Part shown: piece after piece, positions 27,114 through 34,967 of the stretch
Layout: each line of letters begins with the position of its first letter
Numbering within the stretch: position 1 is the stretch's first letter
NCBI RefSeq assembly: GCF_900100275.1
Contig: NZ_FNET01000001.1
Location: forward strand, 124,001-188,000
Source of the DNA: Lentzea albidocapillata subsp. violacea
Lineage (GTDB): Bacteria; Actinomycetota; Actinomycetes; Mycobacteriales; Pseudonocardiaceae
Direction: 5' to 3'
Length of the DNA stretch: 64,000 nucleotides
Notes under the pieces: generated by a model
Database searches by the model: none
Seen by the model: only the letters and a program-made list of their open reading frames with translations
Told to the model about the DNA's origin: nothing
Made by a program: the position numbers and the translations under genes

Positions 27114-28155
27114 GGCTGGTCCCTTCGGAGGTGCGCAGGGCTTTGGCCAGCCGCAGTGCCAGGAGCCGGTCGACGGTGATCGCGCTGAGCAGGAGCGCGC
27201 CCGCGATCGCCTGCTGCCAGAACGCGGGGATCTGCAGCACCACCAGGCAACTCGTGATCGTGCCCAGCAGGAGCGCGCCCAGCGCGGCCCCGGTCACCGT
27301 GCCGGACCCGCCGAAGATCGCGACGCCGCCGACGACGACCGCCGCGACGACCTGGAGTTCGAGGCCGGTGCCCGCCGCCGCGTCGACGGTGCCGTAACGG
27401 GCCACCCACAGCGCACCCGCGAGCCCGGCGATCAGTCCGGAGACGGCGAACGTTGTGAGCGTGCGCCTGGCGACCGGGATGCCCGCGAGCGTGGCGGCCT
27501 CCGGGTTCGAGCCGATCGCGTACAGCTCGCGGCCGGACCGGTAGGAACGCAGGTAGACGGCGGCCACCACGATCACCACGACGGCGACCAGCACGAGGAT
27601 CGGGATACCGAGGATGCGGCTGCTGCCGAGGTCCAGCAGGGCGTCGGGCAGGTTGGCGGCGTTGACCTGCTTGCCTTGGGCCAGCGCGTAGTCGATGCCC
27701 CGGAACACGTACAGCGTGCCGAGCGTGACGACGAGGCTGGGCACGTTGCCCAGCGCCACCAGCAGTCCGTTGAGGAGCCCGCAGGCGAGGCCGACCGCGA
27801 CGCCGAAACCGATGCCCAGCAGGAGCGGGGTGCCGGGGTTGTCGGCGAAGTGCTGGGCGGTGAGGAACGCGGACAGGCCCAGGACCGAGCCGACGGACAG
27901 GTCGACGTTGCGGGTGATGACCACGAGAGTCTGGCCCACCGCGAGGAGAGCGACGATCGAGGCGTTCAGGAGGAGGTCGCGCAGGCTCTGCGGCTGGATG
28001 AACCGCGGGTTGACGATCGCGGTGGGGATGACCACCAGGGCCAGCGCCACGACGATGCCGAGCTCGCGGACCCGGCCGACGCGGGTGGTGAGACGGCGGG
28101 CGGCGGTGCGCCGGGAGGTGGGTGGGGTGGCGGTGGGGGTGAGTTGGGTGGTCAT
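27106..28155 (-). CDS. rhaP: Rhamnose ABC transporter permease
   Basis: 349 residues. A polar, Thr/Pro/Arg-rich head ([20 protein letters not shown]) of about 30 residues precedes the hydrophobic CUT2 permease core, with NVDLSVGSVLGLSAFLTA and VVGGVAIFGGSGTVTGAALG as signature blocks. Its partner is RhaQ (about one third identical by eye). Unusually, the DNA encoding this N-terminal head, together with the end of rhaT, is present in tandem copies upstream (28215-28424). The ATG overlaps the stop of the small frame made by that duplication (ATGA), so rhaP translation is probably coupled to it. Confidence 0.92.
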   Translation of the reverse strand: MTTQLTPTATPPTSRRTAARRLTTRVGRVRELGIVVALALVVIPTAIVNPRFIQPQSLRDLLLNASIVALLAVGQTLVVITRNVDLSVGSVLGLSAFLTAQHFADNPGTPLLLGIGFGVAVGLACGLLNGLLVALGNVPSLVVTLGTLYVFRGIDYALAQGKQVNAANLPDALLDLGSSRILGIPILVLVAVVVIVVAAVYLRSYRSGRELYAIGSNPEAATLAGIPVARRTLTTFAVSGLIAGLAGALWVARYGTVDAAAGTGLELQVVAAVVVGGVAIFGGSGTVTGAALGALLLGTITSCLVVLQIPAFWQQAIAGALLLSAITVDRLLALRLAKALRTSEGTSHA

Positions 28156-28388
28156 GGCGCCACCGCCCGCCCGCAGGAGCGACGACGCGCCGGTGCTGCG
28201 GTCATTTCGCCGCCGGCTGTCCGGCGGCGGGACGTGGTGCGTCGGGCGGGTGGGGTGGCGGTGGGGGTGAGCTGAGTGGTCATGGTGCCACCGCCTGTCC
28301 GGAGGCCGCCATCGCCACCGGCTGTCCGGCGGCGGGACGTGGTGCGTCGGGCGGGTGGGGTGACTGTGGGGGTGAGTTGGGTGGTCAT
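28152..28388 (-). CDS. 78-residue junction peptide created by tandem duplication, coupled between rhaT and rhaP
   Basis: The frame opens with an ATG that overlaps the rhaT stop (ATGA, 28388-28385) and closes with a TGA overlapping the rhaP start (ATGA, 28155-28152). It encodes two near-identical 35-residue blocks, each starting MTTQLTPT and continuing [16 protein letters not shown], then a short tail ending GRAVAP, which matches the rhaT C-terminus (GQAVAP) in style. It is very basic, without a membrane segment. An in-frame ATG lies at the second copy (28283). The peptide has no recognisable function; its translation may serve to carry ribosomes from rhaT to rhaP. Confidence 0.55.
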   Translation of the reverse strand: MTTQLTPTVTPPARRTTSRRRTAGGDGGLRTGGGTMTTQLTPTATPPARRTTSRRRTAGGEMTAAPARRRSCGRAVAP

Positions 28389-28424
28389 GGCGCCACCGCC
28401 TGTCCGGCGGCCGCCATCGCCACC
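28215..28424. repeat. Two 105-bp tandem copies of the rhaT/rhaP junction (plus a partial third)
   Basis: Copies at 28215-28319 and 28320-28424 differ at about six positions (94% identical by hand count). Each unit holds the last codons of rhaT, an ATGA junction and the first codons of rhaP. A third, more diverged partial copy (to about 28148) forms the real rhaP start. The unit length is a multiple of three, keeping the small frame open. Confidence 0.9.
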
Positions 28425-29887
28425 CGTTCCTCCGTCGCCTCGGCCCGTGCCAGCTCCTTGACGAGCCGGCCCTCGTGCATCACCAGCACGCGGTCGGCCA
28501 TGCCGAGCACCTCCGGCAGTTCCGACGAGATCATCAGCACCGCCACGCCCTGCCCGGCCAGTTCCGACAGCAGCCGGTGCACCTCGGCCTTCGTGCCGAC
28601 GTCGATGCCACGCGTCGGTTCGTCGACTATCAGCACGGACGGGGTGCGCGCCAGCCACTTCGCCAGCACGACCTTCTGCTGGTTGCCGCCGGACAGCACG
28701 CCGACGGGGTCGCTCAGCTTCGAGAACTTCAGCCGCAGCTTCACCGCCCAGTCCTGCGCGAGTGCACGTTCACTACGACGGCGCAGCAACCCGAACGTCG
28801 ACAGCCGGCCCAGCGAGGCGAGCGCGGTGTTGCGTTCGATGGACGCGTCCATCACAAGTCCCTGCTGGCGGCGGTCCTCCGGCACGAACCCGATGCCCGC
28901 GGCCATCGCGGCGGTGGGTGAGCCGTACTTCAGCCGCCTGCCGTCCACGTGCACGGAACCGGCGTCGGGACGGTCGATGCCGAAGATCGCCCGTGCCACC
29001 TCGCTGCGTCCGGCGCCGACCAGCCCGGACAGGGCGACAATCTCGCCCGCGCGGACGTCGAACGACACGTCGGTGAACACGCCCTCGCGGGTCAGCCGTT
29101 GCACCGAGAGCAGTACGTCACCCGCTGTCGTGTCCTGCTTGGGGAAGAGTGCCGACAGCTCACGGCCGACCATCCGGCGCACCAAGGAGTCCGGTGTCTC
29201 ATCGGTGAGTTCGCCGGACCACACGAACTCGCCGTCACGCAGCACCGTGGCGCGCTGGCACAGCTCGAACACCTCGCCGAGCCGGTGCGAGACGAACAGC
29301 ACGGCGGCGTCCTGCGCGCGCAATGCCTGCACCACACCGAAAAGCCGCTGCACCTCGTGCGCGGACAGGGCGGCGGTGGGTTCGTCCATGACGATCACGC
29401 GGGCGTCGAACGACAACGCCTTGGCGATCTCGACGAGCTGCTGGTCCGCAATGGACAGTCCGCGCGCCGGACGTGCCGGATCGAGCCTGACTCCCAGCCG
29501 GGAGAACAACTCCGAGGTGCGGGCGTGCATCTCGGCGACGTTGATGCGACGGCCGAACCCGAGCGGCTGACGGCCCATGAACACGTTCTCGGCCACCGAC
29601 AGGTCGCCGAACAGCGTCGGCTCCTGGTAAATGATCGCGATGCCCGCCGCCAGTGCGTCGGCCGGACCGGAGAACCGCCGCGCGGAGCCGTCGACCAGCA
29701 CCTGGCCCGCGTCCGGGCGGTGGACCCCGGCGAGTGTCTTGATCAGCGTCGACTTGCCGGCGCCGTTCTCCCCGAGCAACGCGTGGGCCTCGCCGGGCAG
29801 CAGTCGCAGCGACACCCCGGACAACGCGCGGACGGCGCCGAAGGACTTGCTCACCTCGTCCAGTGCCACCACGGGAGGTCGGTCCAC
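28385..29887 (-). CDS. rhaT: Rhamnose ABC transporter, tandem-ATPase subunit
   Basis: 500 residues from GTG 29887, which has the SD GAGGAG seven bases before; the frame is open further upstream but runs through the operator. Two ABC domains are fused, as in CUT2 importers: the first has Walker [11 protein letters not shown], signature [15 protein letters not shown] and Walker [12 protein letters not shown]; the second has the degenerate Walker A-like region [26 protein letters not shown] and [11 protein letters not shown]. It powers L-rhamnose uptake with RhaP, RhaQ and RhaS. It is the first gene of the operon, divergent from rhaR. Confidence 0.94.
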   Translation of the reverse strand: MDRPPVVALDEVSKSFGAVRALSGVSLRLLPGEAHALLGENGAGKSTLIKTLAGVHRPDAGQVLVDGSARRFSGPADALAAGIAIIYQEPTLFGDLSVAENVFMGRQPLGFGRRINVAEMHARTSELFSRLGVRLDPARPARGLSIADQQLVEIAKALSFDARVIVMDEPTAALSAHEVQRLFGVVQALRAQDAAVLFVSHRLGEVFELCQRATVLRDGEFVWSGELTDETPDSLVRRMVGRELSALFPKQDTTAGDVLLSVQRLTREGVFTDVSFDVRAGEIVALSGLVGAGRSEVARAIFGIDRPDAGSVHVDGRRLKYGSPTAAMAAGIGFVPEDRRQQGLVMDASIERNTALASLGRLSTFGLLRRRSERALAQDWAVKLRLKFSKLSDPVGVLSGGNQQKVVLAKWLARTPSVLIVDEPTRGIDVGTKAEVHRLLSELAGQGVAVLMISSELPEVLGMADRVLVMHEGRLVKELARAEATEERVAMAAAGQAVAP

Positions 29888-29904
29888 GTCCGTCTCCTCG
29901 ATGT

Positions 29905-29916
29905 TGAAACGTTTTA
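29905..29916. promoter_or_regulatory. RhaR operator, rhaT-proximal (TGAAACGTTTTA)
   Basis: Matches TGAAACGTTTCA at 11 of 12 positions. It lies between the possible rhaT promoter and the rhaT SD, so a bound repressor would stop elongation or initiation. Confidence 0.75.
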
Positions 29917-29933
29917 AAGCCTGAGTTACGAGC

Positions 29934-29962
29934 ACTCTGGGTGTGTTACGCCATTGTGTCAA
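29934..29962 (-). promoter_or_regulatory. Probable rhaT operon promoter
   Basis: On the minus strand, consensus TTGACA (29962-29957), 17-bp spacer, weak -10 CAGAGT (29939-29934). The -35 is strong; the -10 fits only at A2 and T6. Confidence 0.45.
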
Positions 29963-29982
29963 GAGTTCCGGGGTACGATCTG

Positions 29983-29996
29983 TTGTCACGTTTCAA
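29983..29996. promoter_or_regulatory. RhaR operator, rhaR-proximal (TTGTCACGTTTCAA)
   Basis: An imperfect palindrome sharing the ACGTTTCA half with the other sites. It sits 15 bp before the rhaR start and after a possible -10 (TACGAT, 29974-29979), suiting autorepression. Confidence 0.6.
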
Positions 29997-30010
29997 CAAA
30001 GGAGCCACCG

Positions 30011-31024
30011 GTGAGGCCGTCAGTGGGCATCCGCGACGTCGCGCAGCACGCCGGCGTGTCCAACGCGACCGTTTCGAACGTGTTGAACCGGCCCGATGTC
30101 GTCGCTCCCGCCACGCGCCAGCGGGTGCTGGCCGCCATCGAGGAACTTGGCTTCGTGCGCAACGAGTCCGCGCGCCAGCTGCGCGCGGGCAGCAGCCGGG
30201 TGATCGCCTACGTCGTGCTGGACGCGGCGAACCCGTTCTTCACGGACGTGGCCCGCGGCGTCGAGGACGCGGCACGGGAAGCGGGCCTCGCGTTGTTCCT
30301 GTGCAACAGCGCCTCCGACGGCGGCAGGGAACGCGAGTACCTGGAGCTGCTGCACGAACAACGCGTCGAGGGCATCCTGATCACCCCGGTCGACGCGGAG
30401 AGCGCGCAGATCGCCGAACGCGGCACGCCCGTCGTGCTGGTCGACCGCGAGGCGACGGACGGAACGCGCTGTTCGGTGGCCGTGGACGACGTGCTCGGCG
30501 GCGAGCTGGCGGTCACCCACCTCATCGAGAACGGCCATACCCGCATCGCGATGGTCGGCGGACCGCTGTCCATCCAGCAGGTGCGCGACCGGCGCCAGGG
30601 CGCGTTGCGAGCGCTAACAAACGCCGGCCTGCCTGCGGATTCACTCACGTTCCTCGAAACGAGGAGCTTGCAGGTAGCGGAAGGCCGGGGTGCGGGGGAG
30701 CGGCTGGTGGGCCTGCCCGCCTCCCGGCGCCCCACGGCGGCGTTCTGCGCCAACGACCTGCTCGCGCTCGGCCTGCTGCAGTCGATGACGCAGCAGGGCC
30801 TGCGCGTACCGGACGACCTCGCCGTCGTGGGCTACGACGACATCGAGTTCGCCGCGGCCGCCGCCGTTCCGCTGACGTCGGTGCGCCAGCCGCGCGAGCA
30901 GCTCGGCCGCACCGCCGCCCAGTTGCTGTTGACGGAGAACGAGCCGGACCACGAGCACCGGCACGTGAAGTTCCAGCCGGAGCTCGTGGTCCGCGCGTCC
31001 ACCGCGATCAAACGCCGGCCGTGA
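30011..31024 (+). CDS. rhaR: LacI-family regulator of rhamnose genes
   Basis: 337 residues from GTG 30011 with the SD AAAGGAG; an upstream in-frame start would add 19 residues without family resemblance and cover the operator. The N-terminal helix-turn-helix is VGIRDVAQHAGVSNATVSNV, with hinge region VLAAIEELGFVRNESARQL, then a sugar-binding core (VIAYVVLDAANPFFTDVARG, VVGYDDIEFAAAAAVPLTSV). Its place opposite rhaT and between two operators indicates local control; the identical operator core before PL11 (4159) and GH78 (15737) suggests a wider regulon. Its effector is probably L-rhamnose or a catabolite. The symbol follows function; it is not the AraC-type RhaR of E. coli. Confidence 0.88.
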   Translation: MRPSVGIRDVAQHAGVSNATVSNVLNRPDVVAPATRQRVLAAIEELGFVRNESARQLRAGSSRVIAYVVLDAANPFFTDVARGVEDAAREAGLALFLCNSASDGGREREYLELLHEQRVEGILITPVDAESAQIAERGTPVVLVDREATDGTRCSVAVDDVLGGELAVTHLIENGHTRIAMVGGPLSIQQVRDRRQGALRALTNAGLPADSLTFLETRSLQVAEGRGAGERLVGLPASRRPTAAFCANDLLALGLLQSMTQQGLRVPDDLAVVGYDDIEFAAAAAVPLTSVRQPREQLGRTAAQLLLTENEPDHEHRHVKFQPELVVRASTAIKRRP

Positions 31025-31444
31025 CTACCGGACGAGCATCATTTCCCGGTCACTTTCGACAATGCTCGAACTGTCCGGCGGAAGATAGACGTTCAGCGAA
31101 GCTGAAGTGAATGCGATGCCCGGCCGGAACGCTTTCGTGCGGGCCACCACGGTCACGTCGACCTGGTGGTGATCGCCGGTGCACGGAACGTTCGCCGTGT
31201 ATTTGTCACCGGTCGCGAGCTCACCCCGCACGTTCTGCGTGACCTGCACCCACAACGACCCGGTGGCGCCGTTCTGGCACATCACCCGCAGTGGCACGAC
31301 GACCGCGGCGCCTCGCGCCTCCAGCCTGCCCTGGGACTGGAGGGCCACCGCGGCCTCCACCGTCCCTGCCGACGCCGGCAATGCGGTGGCCAGTAATGCG
31401 GCCGCGGTCAGCACGAACGCCGAAATTGCACGCACGATTTTCAC
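31025..31444 (-). CDS. Small secreted protein of unknown function
   Basis: 139 residues from GTG 31444. A Sec signal peptide (KIVRAISAFVLTAAALLATA, cleavage near ASA) is followed by about 110 residues rich in beta-strand text, with two cysteines (MCQNGATGSL, ANVPCTGDHH) that could form one disulfide. It resembles the many small exported actinomycete proteins with a single beta-sandwich; I do not recognise a named family. The stop abuts the rhaR stop, so the genes converge with no room for a terminator. It ends with DREMMLVR. Confidence 0.65.
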   Translation of the reverse strand: MKIVRAISAFVLTAAALLATALPASAGTVEAAVALQSQGRLEARGAAVVVPLRVMCQNGATGSLWVQVTQNVRGELATGDKYTANVPCTGDHHQVDVTVVARTKAFRPGIAFTSASLNVYLPPDSSSIVESDREMMLVR

Positions 31445-31655
31445 CTCGTTCTTGTGGAAGAGCGGAATGCGGCCGCACACCGACATTAGCCACGGGGTGT
31501 TCAGCTGTGCGAGGGGCCATTGATCGTCGAGCGAATCCAGTCCGTGCCGGCACGCCCGAGGAGTGATCGACGAGGGCAGCGGTCATGCTCCACGGTTGGA
31601 TCCCGATCGGGTGGGCACCCCACAGCGGTACCGCCCGAACGGAAAGGCCGCGCCC

Positions 31656-32768
31656 ATGTCGAACACGAGTCTCCTGGCCGACCGGTACCGGCTGGGCGAG
31701 GTGCTCGGCACCGGCGGGGTCGCGCAGGTGCGCCGGGCCAGGGACGTGCTGCTGGCGCGTGACGTCGCGGTCAAGCTGTTCCGGCCGGGCGAGGACCTCT
31801 CCGACGCACGCCGGATCGACAACGAGATCTGCGCGCTCGCGGGACTGTCCCATCCCGGCCTGGTCACGGTCTACGACGCGGATCCCGGCGGCGAGACGCC
31901 GTACCTGGTGCTGGAGCTGATCGAGGGCCGGACGCTGCGCGAACGCGTCGAGGACGGGCCGATGGCCGTCGAGGACGTGCGCCGGCTGGGGGCGGCCCTG
32001 GCCGACGCACTGGCCCACGTGCACGCCCGCGGTTTCATCCACCGCGACATCAAGCCCTCCAACGTGCTGCTCGACGACGACGAGATCCCCCGCCTCGCCG
32101 ACTTCGGCCTGGTGAGCATGGCGGGCGGGGCCGGTCTCACCAGGACCGGCCAGGTCGTCGGCACGGCCGCCTACCTCGCGCCGGAACAGGTGCGCGGTCA
32201 GGAGGTCACCGCCGCGGCCGACGTGTACGCGCTGGGGCTGGTGCTGCTGGAGTGCCTGACCGGGCACCGCGAGTACCAGGGCACGGGGGTCGAGGCCGCC
32301 GTCGCCCGCCTGCACCGGCCGCCGGTGGTGCCGGACCACCTGCCGTTCGACCTCGTGCGGCTGCTGTCCAGGATGACGGCTCTGACCGTGGCCCGTCGCC
32401 CGACGGCGCGCGAGTGCGCCGAGGCCCTGGGTTCTCCGGTCGCGGAACCGCCGACTGTCGTCGTGGCCCGGCCGCCCCGCGCACGAGGACTGCTCGCGGC
32501 CGCGTCGGCCGTGGCGCTGATCTCGGCCATCGGCACGGGGATCAACGCGTGGAACGGCGTCACCTCGTCGGGTTCCGAGCCGCCGGCCACGAACGCGCCG
32601 GCGTCCAATCCCGCGCGCACCGCCGACTTCGTTCCCACGCCCGTCGTGGTGCAGCCGACCGCTCCGGTCGTCGCGCCGCCGGCGGTCCAGGTCGTGGACA
32701 GGGACACGCCGGCCGGAGCGGGCAACAGCGGAAAGGGCAAAGGCAAGGGCAAGAAGGGCGGAGACTGA
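31656..32768 (+). CDS. Membrane-anchored serine/threonine protein kinase
   Basis: 370 residues from ATG 31656, with the SD GGAAAGG upstream. The kinase domain (about 8-265) is complete: glycine-rich loop GTGGVAQV, K40 in VAVKLF, catalytic D131 in HRDIKPSN, D149 in ADFGLVS, and TAAYLAPEQV. A single transmembrane segment (about 272-292, GLLAAASAVALISAIGTGI) leads to an extracellular Pro/Val-rich stretch and a very basic Gly/Lys tail (GKGKGKGKKGGD). No PASTA repeats or other sensor are present, so the outside part may simply bind anionic wall polymers. Substrates are unknown. The 211 bp upstream (31445-31655) hold no other gene that I can see. Confidence 0.88.
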   Translation: MSNTSLLADRYRLGEVLGTGGVAQVRRARDVLLARDVAVKLFRPGEDLSDARRIDNEICALAGLSHPGLVTVYDADPGGETPYLVLELIEGRTLRERVEDGPMAVEDVRRLGAALADALAHVHARGFIHRDIKPSNVLLDDDEIPRLADFGLVSMAGGAGLTRTGQVVGTAAYLAPEQVRGQEVTAAADVYALGLVLLECLTGHREYQGTGVEAAVARLHRPPVVPDHLPFDLVRLLSRMTALTVARRPTARECAEALGSPVAEPPTVVVARPPRARGLLAAASAVALISAIGTGINAWNGVTSSGSEPPATNAPASNPARTADFVPTPVVVQPTAPVVAPPAVQVVDRDTPAGAGNSGKGKGKGKKGGD

Positions 32769-32771
32769 CCG

Positions 32772-34358
32772 TCAGCGCACGGGTAGCACGATGGCGGACG
32801 GCCTCTCCGGTCCGGAATGGACGGACTGGGTGGCCGCGACCATCCTCGTGGCCGTTGCGCGTGGTTCACCGGTGCCGGGATTGCGGGCGTACCGGGGGAA
32901 CGCGCCACTGGAGACCTGCACACGGATGCGGTGCCCGCGCCGGAAGCGGTACGCCGTCGGCCACAACCGGACTGCGGCGCGCTGCGCTTCCTCCGCCGAC
33001 GTAAGACTCACCAGCCCGTCGCAGACGTTCCACGAACGTCCCTCCGGATCGACGTCGCACAGCCGGACGAACACGTCGGCGTGCGCGAGGCTGGACGAGA
33101 ACCAGATCTCGGAGCTGACCTCACCGACCACCTCGACGTCCTCGCCGAGAACGGGTGTGGTGTAGGTGAGCACGTCCGGCCGGGCTTCCAGGGCGGTGTT
33201 GTCGACGCGCCCGCCGTCCCGAGCCAGGCGCACCCCTCCGGACGCCGGGGTGGGGTCGGCCGGGTCGTAGCGGAATCTGTCCACTGAGGACTCGTCTGGC
33301 GTAGGACCGAGCACACCGCCCGAACCGAGGTGGAAGCGCGTGGGCGAGTAGCCGGCGGGCGGCCAGGAGTCGAACGGGCGCCACGCGTTCTCGCCCATCA
33401 CGTACAGCTGAACGGGAGCGCGGTCCGGAGGCTCCTCGCCGCGAGCATGCGCCAGTCCGAACTCCACGGCTTCGCGGATCGGCGCTGCCATGACCTCCGT
33501 GTGGGTCCACGGCCCGACGGTCAGCCGCGCGGAACGGCCGTTGTCCTGCAAAGTCCGGAAGTCACGCAGCTGGCCCGGCAGGAAGATGTCGTACCAGCCG
33601 CCGATGGAACTGACCGGCACGGTCACGCCGGCGACCCGGTCGCTGTGGTCGAACTCCTCCCATCGCGTGGAATTCGCGTCGTGGACCAGGATGTCCTGCA
33701 CGTAGCCGGAACGCGAGCCGAACGCCACGACGTCGGCGTCCCGCAACGGCAGCGTGTGCATCGCCCGTGCGGTCTTCCTGTCCTGGAACGGTTTGCGCAG
33801 CATCGACAGCGGGCGTTGCTGGGTGCCGACGAGCACGCCCCACTCGAACGGCGTCTCCAGCGACATGCCGTCCGCGCGCAGGAACTCCAGCGTCAAAGCG
33901 GATTCCGTCACCACCGGGATCATCGCCTTGACCTGCGGCGGCAGCCGGTCGGCGACCGCCCACTGCACGTGGCCGAGGTAGCTCAGCCCGTACAGCACGA
34001 TCGCGTCGCTCCACGGCTGCTCCACCAGCCACTCGAGGGTGGCGAGGCCGTCCGCGCGTTCCTGGCGCATCGGGTCGAACGTGCCGCCGGAGCCGAAGCC
34101 GCCGCGCACGCTCTGCATCACCACCTGGTAGCCGCGCTCGGCCAGTGGCCTCGCGATCACCGCGCCGAACATGCGCCGCCCGTACGGGGAACGGATCAAC
34201 GCCGTCGGCAGGCCGTCACCACCTGAACGCGGCATCCACCGGTCGGCGAGCAGGTCCACGCCGTCGGGCATGGGAACGCGCAGATCCCGCTGCACCACGA
34301 CATCGCGGGTCAGCGGCGGCGAGAGCCTGAGCCCGCGCTGGAGGAGACGGCTGATCAT
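32772..34358 (-). CDS. CocE/NonD-family serine hydrolase
   Basis: 528 residues, close to the family's usual size. The alpha/beta-hydrolase part has the nucleophile S126 in LYGLSYLGHVQWA, preceded by the family text RDLRVPMPDGVDLLADRW and VMQSVRGGFGSGG; a C-terminal jelly-roll (about 330-528, with SSEIWFSSSLAHADVFVRL) is the X-Pro dipeptidyl-peptidase C-like domain. Relatives hydrolyse esters, amides or X-Pro peptides; the substrate is not predictable. No signal peptide. The start overlaps the TetR stop (ATGA), so the regulator probably controls this gene. Confidence 0.87.
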   Translation of the reverse strand: MISRLLQRGLRLSPPLTRDVVVQRDLRVPMPDGVDLLADRWMPRSGGDGLPTALIRSPYGRRMFGAVIARPLAERGYQVVMQSVRGGFGSGGTFDPMRQERADGLATLEWLVEQPWSDAIVLYGLSYLGHVQWAVADRLPPQVKAMIPVVTESALTLEFLRADGMSLETPFEWGVLVGTQQRPLSMLRKPFQDRKTARAMHTLPLRDADVVAFGSRSGYVQDILVHDANSTRWEEFDHSDRVAGVTVPVSSIGGWYDIFLPGQLRDFRTLQDNGRSARLTVGPWTHTEVMAAPIREAVEFGLAHARGEEPPDRAPVQLYVMGENAWRPFDSWPPAGYSPTRFHLGSGGVLGPTPDESSVDRFRYDPADPTPASGGVRLARDGGRVDNTALEARPDVLTYTTPVLGEDVEVVGEVSSEIWFSSSLAHADVFVRLCDVDPEGRSWNVCDGLVSLTSAEEAQRAAVRLWPTAYRFRRGHRIRVQVSSGAFPRYARNPGTGEPRATATRMVAATQSVHSGPERPSAIVLPVR

Positions 34359-34927
34359 CGATGCTCCAGGAGTAGGGAGAGCACACCCAGCAGGCGGTCG
34401 GTGAACGTCTCCGGATCGGGCGCTCCCGCGACCACCCAGGACGTGACGAACGATCCGGCGCCGCCCGTGATGAACGCGGCGAGGTCGTCGGCGGTCTGGT
34501 CAGAGAGACCGCGCAGGTGCTCGACGGCCTGCCGGTTGACCGGCAGGAGCAGGCTGATGAGCCCCCGGTCCAGCGCGAACGCGCACGAGCCGGTGAACAG
34601 GGCGCGGTAGAACACCCGGTGGCCGGCGAAGTGCCTGGCCACGGCGAGCGTCTCGGACCGTGCGTCCACCGGCGGGGTGAGGTCGGAGAGGCGGGGCAGC
34701 AGTTCACGGCGGGCGAGATCGAGTCCCGCCTCCAGCAGCAGCGAGTCCAGGTCTCCGAAGTGCTGGTAGACGACCCGCCGGCTGACGTCGGCCGACTCCG
34801 CGACCTCGGACACCGTGATCGCCGTCGTGCCCCGTTCCGTCACCAGGCCGACCACGGCCGCCAGGACGGCCGCGCGGGTGCGGCGCACCCGGCGGTCGCG
34901 TGGCGGCTCGACCTCGCGCAGTTCCAT
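34355..34927 (-). CDS. TetR-family repressor
   Basis: 190 residues. The N-terminal helix-turn-helix (RTRAAVLAAVVGLVTERGTT, then VSEVAESADVSRRVVYQHFG) is typical TetR; the remainder is an all-helical ligand/dimer domain. It is followed directly by the CocE-type hydrolase in an overlapping pair. The only candidate operator is the perfect palindrome in its own promoter (34940-34953), implying autoregulation of the two-gene unit. The start codon follows a possible -10 by 7 bases, without an SD, so it may be leaderless. Confidence 0.88.
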   Translation of the reverse strand: MELREVEPPRDRRVRRTRAAVLAAVVGLVTERGTTAITVSEVAESADVSRRVVYQHFGDLDSLLLEAGLDLARRELLPRLSDLTPPVDARSETLAVARHFAGHRVFYRALFTGSCAFALDRGLISLLLPVNRQAVEHLRGLSDQTADDLAAFITGGAGSFVTSWVVAGAPDPETFTDRLLGVLSLLLEHR

Positions 34928-34934
34928 GCGCCAG

Positions 34935-34964
34935 ATCGTGTAACAGCTGTTACTAATTAGTCAA
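34935..34964 (-). promoter_or_regulatory. TetR promoter with overlapping palindromic operator
   Basis: TTGACT (34964-34959), 18-bp spacer and CACGAT (34940-34935) on the minus strand. The perfect palindrome GTAACAGCTGTTAC (34940-34953) fills most of the spacer, so repressor binding would exclude RNA polymerase. Confidence 0.65.
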
Positions 34965-34967
34965 GTG

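Noticed and set aside
29888..29989. Upstream in-frame start for rhaT
   Set aside because: It would make the RhaR operator and promoter coding; GTG 29887 has a proper SD and fits the family N-terminus.
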